Assembly: GCA_003555415.1 (NCBI GenBank) | Contig: PWHX01000150.1 | Span: 1-13,093, forward strand | Direction: 5' to 3' | Length of the DNA stretch: 13,093 bases | From: Syntrophomonadaceae bacterium | GTDB lineage: Bacteria; Bacillota; Dethiobacteria; SKNC01 | Shown: piece after piece, positions 8,095-13,093 of the stretch | Numbering within the stretch: position 1 is the first letter of the stretch | Layout of the letters: each line of letters starts with the position of its first letter | Program-made: the position numbers and the translations under genes | Notes under the pieces: generated by a model | Database searches by the model: none | What the model was told of the DNA's origin: nothing | The model's input: the letters and a program-made list of their open reading frames with translations, nothing else

Positions 8095-8121
8095 GGGTAC
8101 ACCCCATTTCTTATACTATTA

Positions 8122-8424
8122 CTATTTAGATTCCAGCAATTCCTTCAGCTCATCAATTTTAGCTTCCAGCCGGGCGATATCCTCTTTATTGGCCAGATTG
8201 GCTTCATTCATTACTTTATTTAGCTCACTATTTACTGTATCTTGGAGTGCTTCCTTTTCCTTCTTTCCCTTTTCCACAAATTCATTAGTTACTTTTTGAG
8301 CTTCATCTCTGCTCATCTCTCCTTTATTAACCAACATTTCCGTCATTTCTTCCGCTTTTTCTTTTGTAATGGTTAGAGCTCCTAAACCAAACAAAAAAGT
8401 TCTGTTAAAAAGATCATTAAACAT
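8122..8424 (-). CDS. Small phasin-like coiled-coil protein
   Basis: A 100-residue, highly charged, mostly helical protein resembling the polyhydroxyalkanoate synthesis regulator/phasin-like family found in Firmicutes. The N-terminus (MFNDLFNRTFLFGLGALTIT) is amphipathic to hydrophobic. The region at about 20-75 is rich in Glu and Lys with EEM-type heptads, and the last 25 residues (KEDIARLEAKIDELKELLES) form a leucine-spaced coiled coil. The ATG start (8422-8424) has GAGGAGG 8 nt upstream. It precedes the UbiB-like kinase by 27 nt, and a co-transcribed pair is likely. I recall similar small proteins next to UbiB homologues in other Clostridia, which suggests a partner or membrane-associated role rather than granule coating, but that is inference. 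No polyhydroxyalkanoate synthase gene is in the window. Confidence 0.75.
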   Translation of the reverse strand: MFNDLFNRTFLFGLGALTITKEKAEEMTEMLVNKGEMSRDEAQKVTNEFVEKGKKEKEALQDTVNSELNKVMNEANLANKEDIARLEAKIDELKELLESK

Positions 8425-8491
8425 AATAAAAACCTCCTCATTTTTTATACTCTTTCTAGTAGTTTATACAGTATTCTTATATTTAACCATC

Positions 8492-8520
8492 ATTATATTA
8501 TGAAAGAGCTCATTTTTAAA
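8492..8520 (-). promoter_or_regulatory. Candidate promoter for the phasin-like/ubiB unit
   Basis: Minus-strand TTTAAA (8520-8515) lies 17 nt before a perfect TATAAT (8497-8492), about 68 nt upstream of the phasin-like start. The -35 box matches the consensus at only four of six positions, and AT-rich spacers produce such matches by chance. The 239-nt spacer (8425-8663) holds this candidate, a tandem repeat at 8602-8641 and a weak dyad near the proA stop, but no gene. Confidence 0.4.
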
Positions 8521-8601
8521 TACATTTAACTGTCTATTAAAGATAAATAATAAAAAAAGGGAAATTCCATATATTGTTTGACACTTTTGGCTAGCCCTTG
8601 A

Positions 8602-8641
8602 TTCATGTAATAATAGTTTTGGTTCATGTGATAATAATTTT
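8602..8641. repeat. Two-copy tandem direct repeat, 21-bp period
   Basis: TTCATGTAATAATAGTTTT (8602-8620) is followed after GG by TTCATGTGATAATAATTTT (8623-8641), matching at 17 of 19 positions. The 21-bp period equals about two helical turns, so both copies face the same side of the DNA, as in paired operator half-sites. It lies between the proA 3' end and the phasin-like gene, about 100 bp upstream of the latter's candidate promoter. The function is unknown. Confidence 0.6.
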
Positions 8642-8661
8642 CCAGAACCTGTTCCGGTTTT
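8642..8661. other. Weak dyad just after proA
   Basis: CCAGAA (8642-8647) and TTCCGG (8652-8657) form a 6-bp dyad with a 4-nt loop, directly after the proA stop on the minus strand. The minus-strand RNA can pair throughout (one G-U) but lacks a following U-run. The T-tract is on the plus-strand side, where no transcript is expected. It is therefore a poor terminator for the proline operon, and read-through toward the phasin-like gene is possible. Confidence 0.35.
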
Positions 8662-8663
8662 TT

Positions 8664-9911
8664 TTATTTAATCTGCCCATCTCCATATATAACATATTTA
8701 ATTGAGGTCAAGGCTTTAAGACCCATAGGACCCCTGGCATGAAGTTTTTGAGTGCTGATACCCATTTCGGCTCCTAAACCAAACTCATTTCCATCGGTGT
8801 ACCGGGTAGAAACGTTCACATAAACCGCGGCGGCATCAATCTGGGCCATGAATTTTCTAGACCTGTTGTAACTGGTGGTAACAATAGCTTCGGAATGTTT
8901 TGTGCCGTATTTATTTATGTGCTCAATAGCTTCATCTAAAGAGTCTACAACCCTGATGGATAAAATAAGATCCAGGTATTCGGTTCTCCAATCTTCTTCA
9001 TCTGCCGGAGCAGCCTGGGGAGTTATTTCCCGGGTAGCTGCACACCCCCGTACTTCAACATTTGCCTCCTCTAATAATTTAACAATCTTGGGTAAAACCT
9101 CCCTGGAAATATCTTTATGCACCAGGAGGGTTTCCATAGCATTACAAACCCCCGGGCGATTGGTTTTAGCGTTAAAAGCAATTTTAACCGCCATATCTAC
9201 GTCTGTTTCTTTATCTATATATGTGTGACAAATGCCCTCCCCTGTTTGAATAACCGGAACCGTAGAGTTTTCAACTACCGACTTGATGAGAGAACTGCCT
9301 CCCCTGGGAATTAAAACATCCAGATATTCGTTTAACTGCATTAGCTCCTGGGCTGCGGCTCTATCCGTATCTTCAATTAAGCTTACCGTACCTTCAGAAA
9401 GCCCCGACTCCATACAGGCATTCTTTAAAATTTTAACCAGAACTTTATTAGATTCTATAGCTTCAGAGCTACCTCTAAGAATTACGGCATTCCCAGCCTT
9501 GATAGCCAGGCCTGCAGCATCAACAGTTACATTTGGCCTGGCCTCATAAATAATACCAATTACACCCAAGGGGACTCGAACCTGCCCCACTTCCAATTCA
9601 TTTGGCCGTTTCCACATGGAAATAACCTCACCCACAGGATCCGGTAAATTTTGAATTTCCTTTAACCCTTCAGCCATATCTGTTATTCTTTCTGCAGTAA
9701 GTTCTAACCGATCATGAAAAGCTTTAGTATATCCTGGTTTCTTAGCCAAGTTCTCTAAATCTATTTTGTTCGCTTTTAGTATTTCATCTTTGTTGGATTC
9801 AAGGTTTTCCGCCATTTTTAACAGTACATTATTCTTCATCTGGGTTGAAATGTAACTCATTCTGGTAGCCGCTTCTTTAGCTGCTATAGCCTTTGTTTTA
9901 ACTTCAGACAA
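8664..9911 (-). CDS. proA: Glutamate-5-semialdehyde dehydrogenase (gamma-glutamyl phosphate reductase)
   Basis: A 415-residue NADPH-dependent enzyme of the aldehyde dehydrogenase superfamily. It reduces gamma-glutamyl phosphate to glutamate semialdehyde, the second step of proline synthesis from glutamate. Visible motifs, counted from the TTG start, are PLGVIGIIYEARPNVTVDAA (114-133), KAGNAVILRGSSEA (138-151), IPRGGSSLIK (201-210) and the catalytic cysteine in NRPGVCNAMETLLVH (Cys256). The C-terminus carries EFGLGAEMGISTQ and RGPMGL, as expected. I choose TTG at 9909-9911 because AGGAG lies 8 nt upstream. The GTG at 9918-9920 overlaps that Shine-Dalgarno sequence and is unlikely to initiate. 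The resulting N-terminus (MSEVKTKA) and length fit the family. The gene begins 24 nt after proB and is the last gene of the proline operon. Confidence 0.95.
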   Translation of the reverse strand: MSEVKTKAIAAKEAATRMSYISTQMKNNVLLKMAENLESNKDEILKANKIDLENLAKKPGYTKAFHDRLELTAERITDMAEGLKEIQNLPDPVGEVISMWKRPNELEVGQVRVPLGVIGIIYEARPNVTVDAAGLAIKAGNAVILRGSSEAIESNKVLVKILKNACMESGLSEGTVSLIEDTDRAAAQELMQLNEYLDVLIPRGGSSLIKSVVENSTVPVIQTGEGICHTYIDKETDVDMAVKIAFNAKTNRPGVCNAMETLLVHKDISREVLPKIVKLLEEANVEVRGCAATREITPQAAPADEEDWRTEYLDLILSIRVVDSLDEAIEHINKYGTKHSEAIVTTSYNRSRKFMAQIDAAAVYVNVSTRYTDGNEFGLGAEMGISTQKLHARGPMGLKALTSIKYVIYGDGQIK

Positions 9912-9919
9912 AACGTTCA

Positions 9920-9926
9920 CTCCTTT
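9920..9926 (-). promoter_or_regulatory. Ribosome binding site that sets the proA start
   Basis: Minus-strand AAAGGAG ends 8 nt before the TTG at 9911. It shares its last base with the upstream GTG at 9918-9920. The spacing favours TTG and argues against GTG. Confidence 0.7.
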
Positions 9927-9935
9927 ACAATGTTT

Positions 9936-11066
9936 TTAAATAATTACAAGATTGTCCCGGTGTATTGCTTCGCTTTCACTTTCATCCCCTAAAATGTTAT
10001 ATATTTCTTTTGTTCTTTCCCCTTTTATCTTAAGCAAGTCTTTGGCTGAATAATTTACCAGACCCCGGGCAAACTCATTTCCTTTTTCATCTAAGACCCT
10101 TACGGTATCTCCCCGTTCAAAATTTCCGTCTACCCAAAGGATGCCGCTGGGAAGCAGACTCCTACCTTCTTTTACTACAGCTTTTTGGGCCCCCTTATCA
10201 ACAGTAATGGACCCTTGTATAGTAGGGCAAAAAGCAATCCATCTTTTGCGGCTGTGCAGGGCTTTGGCCTGGGCTGGAAACAGTGTGCCTGTTACCTCTC
10301 CCCTGGTAATTTTGTTTATAATACCTTGCTTTTGACCACTGGCAATAACCAAGGAAACACCGGCATTTATAGCAATCTTCGCTGCCTGAAGCTTAGTTTT
10401 CATTCCACCTGTTCCCAGGGAGCTGTCAGTTTTACTGGCAAGATTTTCTATGTCCGGAGTTATTTTTTCTACAAAGGTAATAAGTTCTGCCTCCGGGTTA
10501 ATATGTGGGTTAGATGTATAAAATCCTTCTATATCTGATAGGTTTATTAATAGATCTGCATTAATTAAGCTAGCCACCAGTGCAGAGAGATTGTCATTGT
10601 CTCCGAATTCAATTTCTTCAACAGCCACAGTATCGTTTTCATTTATTATAGGGATGACACCCAGTTTTAATAAGGCAGAAAGTGTGTTTTGAGAATTAAT
10701 ATACCTCTTTCGGTTTATTATGTCCTCCCGGGTCAAAAGAACCTGGGCCACTGTATGGCCATATTCACCAAACAACTTTTCATAAACTTGTATCAACATA
10801 CCCTGTCCTACTGCTGCCACTGCCTGTTTTTCCGGAATAGTTTTAGGTTTTTTCTTTAAACCCAGTTTGCCTATTCCTGCACCAATAGCTCCAGAAGAAA
10901 CCAATATTACATTTTTGGATTGATTTTTTAAATCAGCTAATTCCCTTACTATTCTTTCAATATAATTAAGATTTAACTTGCCATTAGAATAAGTTAAAGT
11001 TGAAGTTCCAACTTTAACAACTACTGTTTGTGCTTTTGTTAATAAATTTCTGGCCTCTTCTTCCAA
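9936..11066 (-). CDS. proB: Glutamate 5-kinase
   Basis: A 376-residue kinase that phosphorylates glutamate with ATP to gamma-glutamyl phosphate, the first and usually proline-inhibited step of proline synthesis. The amino-acid kinase domain spans about 1-260. It shows VVVKVGTSTLT (15-25) with Lys18, VSSGAIGAG (56-64), PIINENDTVAVEE (139-151), EFGDNDNLSA (153-162) and GTGGMKTKLQAAK (218-230). The region from about 275 to the end fits a C-terminal PUA domain (SGILWVDGNFERGD and GLVNYSAKDL), the full-length ProB architecture. The TTG start (11064-11066) has a purine-rich GGAAGGG about 9 nt upstream, within the end of proC, and only 6 nt separate the two genes. This tight spacing suggests translational coupling in a proC-proB-proA operon that supplies the unstable gamma-glutamyl phosphate directly to ProA. 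Confidence 0.96.
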   Translation of the reverse strand: MEEEARNLLTKAQTVVVKVGTSTLTYSNGKLNLNYIERIVRELADLKNQSKNVILVSSGAIGAGIGKLGLKKKPKTIPEKQAVAAVGQGMLIQVYEKLFGEYGHTVAQVLLTREDIINRKRYINSQNTLSALLKLGVIPIINENDTVAVEEIEFGDNDNLSALVASLINADLLINLSDIEGFYTSNPHINPEAELITFVEKITPDIENLASKTDSSLGTGGMKTKLQAAKIAINAGVSLVIASGQKQGIINKITRGEVTGTLFPAQAKALHSRKRWIAFCPTIQGSITVDKGAQKAVVKEGRSLLPSGILWVDGNFERGDTVRVLDEKGNEFARGLVNYSAKDLLKIKGERTKEIYNILGDESESEAIHRDNLVII

Positions 11067-11072
11067 TTTTAT

Positions 11073-11903
11073 CTACCCTTCCTCATCTCTTTCCTTACCC
11101 AGTTCTTTGGAACGACCGGCGGCTGCTTCTACAGCGCTCATTACCGTTCCTCTAAATGATTCTTTTTCTAAGGCATAAATACCTGCTATGGTAGTGCCTC
11201 CCGGTGAAGTTACCTTATCTTTTAAAACAGAAGGGTGTTCACCTGTTTCCATTATCATTTCAGCTGCTCCTAATACTGTTTGGCCGGCTAAAAGCAGTGC
11301 TGTTTCTCTAGGCAATCCGGCCTTAACACCTCCATCGGCCAGAGCTTCGATAAAAGTAAAAACATAAGCCGGTCCGCTGCCGCTAATTCCCGTTACCGCA
11401 TCCATTAATTTTTCCTCCAGAACTTCTACTTTCCCCAGGGATTCTAAAAGTTCTTTTACAAAACATAACTCCGCTTCATTTACCTTTTGTCCTGGAGAAA
11501 GAACAGTCATTCCTGAACCTATTAAACAGGGAGTATTGGGCATAAGCCTTATTACTTTTTTATTAGAATTTACTATTCCCAAAATCTCAGAAATAGTTAT
11601 ACCTGCTGCTGCGGAAACAAGCAGATGCCTGTCGGTAACGTCCTTCTTAATATCCTCTAAAACAACAGGCATGTCCTGGGGTTTCACCGCTAAAAAAATT
11701 GTCTGGGCAAAATCTAGAACTTCCTTGCTTTGAATAGTTTTTTTAATGTTAAACTTACATTTTAATTCTTCAATATGATTTTGCTTTATATCACAGGCCA
11801 TAATATCTTCCGGTAAAACTTTTTTATTATTTAAGAACCTGTTAATCATGGCAGAACCCATGGCCCCACAGCCTATAAAACCAATTCTTTTATTACTCAA
11901 CAA
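11073..11903 (-). CDS. proC: Pyrroline-5-carboxylate reductase
   Basis: A 276-residue NAD(P)H-dependent enzyme that reduces pyrroline-5-carboxylate to proline, the last step of the pathway. The N-terminal Rossmann fold shows RIGFIGCGAMGSAM (6-19), with AVKPQ near residue 72 and RLMPNTPCLIGSGMT at about 119-133. The C-terminal dimerisation domain has the signature GISGSGPAYVFTFIEALADG, then LKDKVTSPGGTTIAGI. The start is one of two adjacent TTG codons (11901-11903 or 11898-11900). AAGGGGG lies 4 nt before the first and 7 nt before the second, so the second is slightly favoured, shortening the protein by one residue. No ATG is near. It is the first gene of the proline operon and has a candidate promoter at 11960-11988. 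Confidence 0.96.
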   Translation of the reverse strand: MLSNKRIGFIGCGAMGSAMINRFLNNKKVLPEDIMACDIKQNHIEELKCKFNIKKTIQSKEVLDFAQTIFLAVKPQDMPVVLEDIKKDVTDRHLLVSAAAGITISEILGIVNSNKKVIRLMPNTPCLIGSGMTVLSPGQKVNEAELCFVKELLESLGKVEVLEEKLMDAVTGISGSGPAYVFTFIEALADGGVKAGLPRETALLLAGQTVLGAAEMIMETGEHPSVLKDKVTSPGGTTIAGIYALEKESFRGTVMSAVEAAAGRSKELGKERDEEG

Positions 11904-11959
11904 TAATCCCCCTTGTGATTAATAACCAAATTTCCCTTTATATTTAATGTATTTTAATA

Positions 11960-11988
11960 ATTTTATTATAAACAATACTTTTTTGCAA
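11960..11988 (-). promoter_or_regulatory. Candidate promoter for the proC-proB-proA operon
   Basis: Minus-strand TTGCAA (11988-11983) is spaced 17 nt from TAAAAT (11965-11960), about 57 nt before the proC start. A TATAAT lies a few bases upstream of the TAAAAT but has no good -35. The short leader shows no T-box or riboswitch-like structure. The 181-nt spacer to the tRNA (11904-12084) holds only this and the divergent tRNA promoter. Confidence 0.5.
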
Positions 11989-12032
11989 GATGACTTTAAT
12001 TCCTATGTTTACTTTATATATAGCTATCGCCA

Positions 12033-12061
12033 TTGACAACTAATGATAATTTGTTTATAAT
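12033..12061 (+). promoter_or_regulatory. Consensus sigma-A promoter of the tRNA-Trp gene
   Basis: TTGACA (12033-12038), a 17-nt spacer, then TATAAT (12056-12061): a perfect match to the primary sigma factor consensus at both hexamers with optimal spacing. The predicted start near 12068 is about 17 nt before the mature tRNA 5' end. This is as expected for a strongly expressed stable RNA. Confidence 0.92.
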
Positions 12062-12084
12062 ATTAATCGAACAATTTAAGAGGT

Positions 12085-12160
12085 AGGGGTGTAGCTCAAC
12101 TGGCAGAGCGGCGGTCTCCAAAACCGTAGGCTGCGGGTTCAAGTCCTGTCACCCCTGCCA
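12085..12160 (+). tRNA. tRNA-Trp (anticodon CCA)
   Basis: A 76-nt cloverleaf. The acceptor stem AGGGGTG (12085-12091) pairs with CACCCCT (12150-12156), followed by discriminator G and an encoded CCA end. The D arm includes GCTCAACTGGCAGAGC. The anticodon stem CGGT/ACCG encloses the 7-nt loop CTCCAAA, giving anticodon CCA for UGG (Trp). The T arm carries GGTTCAAGTCC. The discriminator G is typical for bacterial tRNA-Trp. The gene stands alone with its own promoter and terminator, divergent from proC and next to rearranged restriction-modification debris. Confidence 0.97.
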
Positions 12161-12172
12161 AAAGAGATAAAC

Positions 12173-12202
12173 AACCGTGGGCATCCACGGTTTTTCTATT
12201 TT
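12173..12202 (+). terminator. Intrinsic terminator after tRNA-Trp
   Basis: AACCGTGG (12173-12180) and CCACGGTT (12185-12192) form an 8-bp stem with a GCAT loop, followed by a TTTTTCTATTTT tract. It begins 13 nt after the CCA end of the tRNA, so the transcript is a monocistronic tRNA. From here to 12330 the sequence is AT-rich with no gene. It has only a short imperfect direct repeat (GGGGATAAACT, GGGGATAGTTT) near 12229-12251. Confidence 0.93.
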
Positions 12203-12330
12203 ATGACATTTTTAAATAATAGCTTAATTGGGGATAAACTGGGGATAGTTTGGTAAAAAAAAACTCTTATTTCAGAAAATTCTCATACATAAATTAATTT
12301 AAATAGTTATTCTAAATTTTTCTTTATATC

Positions 12331-12510
12331 TTAAAATTGTTCCAGAGCTACCTCTAAATTTTCAACAATTTCTTTAACCAGTAAATCGGGGTCAGGCAAA
12401 TTTTCCGATTTTTCCAAGCTTTTATCCCTTAACCAAAAGATATCAAGGCTAACCTTATCCCTCTTTATTAGCTCATCATAACTAAAAACCTTAAAGCGCT
12501 CTGCCGCAAA
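12331..12510 (-). pseudogene. 3' remnant of a type I DNA methyltransferase gene (HsdM C-terminus)
   Basis: About 55 residues of reading frame match the C-terminal tail I know from Firmicute-type HsdM (N6-adenine methylase) subunits: FKVFSYDELIKRDKVSLDIF, then WLRDKSLEKSENLPDPDLLV and a Glu/Leu-rich end closing in LEQF and TAA (12331-12333). In intact proteins this follows the methylase catalytic core, which is absent here. The frame continues upstream only through sequence that, read in another frame, belongs to HsdR (12515-12598). The methylase fragment is therefore truncated at its 5' side by a rearrangement. HsdM tails often run a few residues past LEQF, so the stop may be slightly early. 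It cannot encode a working enzyme. Confidence 0.75.
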
Positions 12511-12598
12511 ATTTGTTACCTTTACCGAACTCTTCCCTAACAATATGCACAATATCTTCAGCATGGGAATCATCTTTAGCAAAAATAAGAGTTTTAGG
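12511..12598 (-). pseudogene. Internal remnant of a type I restriction endonuclease gene (HsdR)
   Basis: Read on the minus strand from 12598, the frame gives PKTLIFAKDDSHAEDIVHIV, then REEFGKGN, ending near 12515. This is recognisably the helicase-motif region of type I restriction subunit R, where the family has a TLIFAKDDSHAEDIV-type segment before an EEFGKGN stretch. Fewer than 30 codons remain. The match breaks at 12598, exactly where HsdS-like sequence begins on the opposite strand. On the other side it passes, with a frame change near 12510, into the HsdM tail. There is no start codon and no flanking helicase motifs. It is a rearrangement fragment, not a gene. Confidence 0.72.
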
Positions 12599-12890
12599 CC
12601 CCCTCTATCTGAACAATACCGCATAGTAAACAAAATTGAAGAGCTATTTACTAAACTTGACTCGGGAATAGAAGCATTACAAAAAATTAAATCCCAACTA
12701 AAGCTTTACCGCCAGGCTGTTTTAAAATATGCCTTTGAAGGCAAACTCACTGAAGAATGGCGGAAAGCCAATAAGGATAGACTGGAACAAACTTCAGTGT
12801 TGTTGGAAAGGATAAAGAAAGCAGGTTATTTTAGAAAAAGCTTTTAAAGGAGAGCTTGTTTCCCAAGACCCCAGTGATGAATCGGCGCCA
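12599..12890 (+). pseudogene. Remnant of a type I specificity subunit gene (HsdS), TRD2 deleted and frameshifted
   Basis: The first part (12599-12826) reads PPLSEQYRIVNKIEELFTKL, then LKLYRQAVLKYAFEGKLTEE and TSVLLERIKKAG. This is the conserved spacer helix region that follows target-recognition domain 1 of HsdS. The next frame (from about 12828) reads ILEKAFKGELVSQDPSDESA, the conserved C-terminal region that normally follows the second recognition domain. TRD2 (typically over 100 residues) is therefore missing, and the two conserved helices are joined with a +1 frame change near 12826. TRD1 and the N-terminus are cut off at 12598/12599, where HsdR-like sequence starts on the other strand. 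The 100-codon open frame starting at 12545 only looks intact because it runs through antisense HsdR sequence. It is not expected to be functional. Confidence 0.78.
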
Positions 12891-12905
12891 TTGAAGCTGT
12901 TCGTA

Positions 12906-13013
12906 ATGATCCAAACGTCTATGATAGAGGACCAAATAGTATTTCTCATTAGTATTATATTCCTCTTTATGGCAGGATTTAGTTTAATTCTTGTTGAATT
13001 CTATTTTAAATAG
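12906..13013 (+). CDS. Short hydrophobic open frame, possible single-pass membrane peptide
   Basis: An ATG-to-TAG frame of 35 codons, in frame with the preceding HsdS C-terminal remnant. It has a polar start (MIQTSMIEDQ), one strongly hydrophobic stretch (IVFLISIIFLFMAGFSLILV) and the ending EFYFK. That is the composition of a single transmembrane helix. No good Shine-Dalgarno sequence precedes the ATG, so it may be only a chance read-through of the broken hsdS frame or part of another truncated gene. The rest of the window (13014-13093) holds a weak 6-bp dyad (13063-13068 with 13078-13083) and no clear gene. Confidence 0.25.
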   Translation: MIQTSMIEDQIVFLISIIFLFMAGFSLILVEFYFK

Positions 13014-13093
13014 ACCTATCAGGAGTTGAAAAGTTGAGAATATTAATTGACATGAGGCCCTGCTGAGTTAACTTTATACTCAGGTAATAATAT

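Noticed and set aside
8578..8616. Plus-strand TTGACA at 8578-8583 as a promoter.
   Set aside because: No acceptable -10 box at 16-18 nt and no plus-strand gene downstream.
12229..12251. Imperfect direct repeat GGGGATAAACT / GGGGATAGTTT, considered as DnaA-box-like or an origin element.
   Set aside because: It matches the TTATCCACA box poorly, there are only two copies, and no replication gene is nearby.
12331..12633. A single 100-codon minus-strand gene.
   Set aside because: Its N-terminal third is antisense to HsdS or out of frame with HsdR. Only the last 55 or so codons resemble a real protein (HsdM), so it is a composite of fragments.
13036..13068. A short TTG-initiated frame (MRILIDMRPC) with AGGAG upstream near the right edge.
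   Set aside because: Ten codons then a stop. It may be the start of a broken gene, but there is too little to assign.
1..13093. CRISPR array, insertion sequence, riboswitch or T-box.
   Set aside because: No regularly spaced repeats, transposase, terminal inverted repeats or T-box motif were seen on either strand.

Overview
The window looks like chromosomal DNA of a low-GC, probably anaerobic Firmicute (Clostridia-like). The evidence is AT-rich spacers, strong AGGAGG-type ribosome binding sites, TTG/GTG starts in six of nine genes, sigma-A-type promoters, U-tract hairpin terminators, a CCA-encoding tRNA-Trp, and a phasin-like gene next to an ABC1/UbiB kinase. No single genus can be named from the sequence alone.

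Layout. All intact protein genes lie on the minus strand, so transcription runs right to left. From the right: a proline operon, proC-proB-proA (11903 to 8664), turns glutamate into proline. Next is a two-gene unit of a small phasin-like coiled-coil protein and an AarF/UbiB atypical kinase (8424 to 6427). Then comes pabA-pabB (6288 to 4275), which makes aminodeoxychorismate from chorismate and glutamine for folate. It has its own near-consensus promoter inside the ubiB 3' end, followed by a terminator-like leader hairpin, and ends in a hairpin terminator. Last is a translationally coupled YhaO/YhaN-type pair (4059 to 95), an Mre11/SbcD-like phosphoesterase and an SbcC/Rad50-like ATPase with a central membrane segment. 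It ends in a 20-bp-stem terminator that overlaps its stop codon.

On the plus strand at the right is a solitary tRNA-Trp (12085-12160) with a perfect-consensus promoter and its own terminator, divergent from proC. Beyond it lies a graveyard of a type I restriction-modification locus. An HsdM C-terminus and an internal HsdR piece lie on the minus strand, joined back to back with an HsdS remnant on the plus strand. The HsdS remnant has lost its second target-recognition domain. A 35-codon hydrophobic reading frame follows it.

Most of the window is housekeeping. I see no convincing new multi-gene system. The points most worth a second look are the pabA leader (possible attenuator), the His-to-Gln change in the GNHD motif of the YhaO-like nuclease, the KxGQ variant in the UbiB protein, a 21-bp-period tandem repeat downstream of proA, and the mosaic type I R-M scar beside tRNA-Trp.
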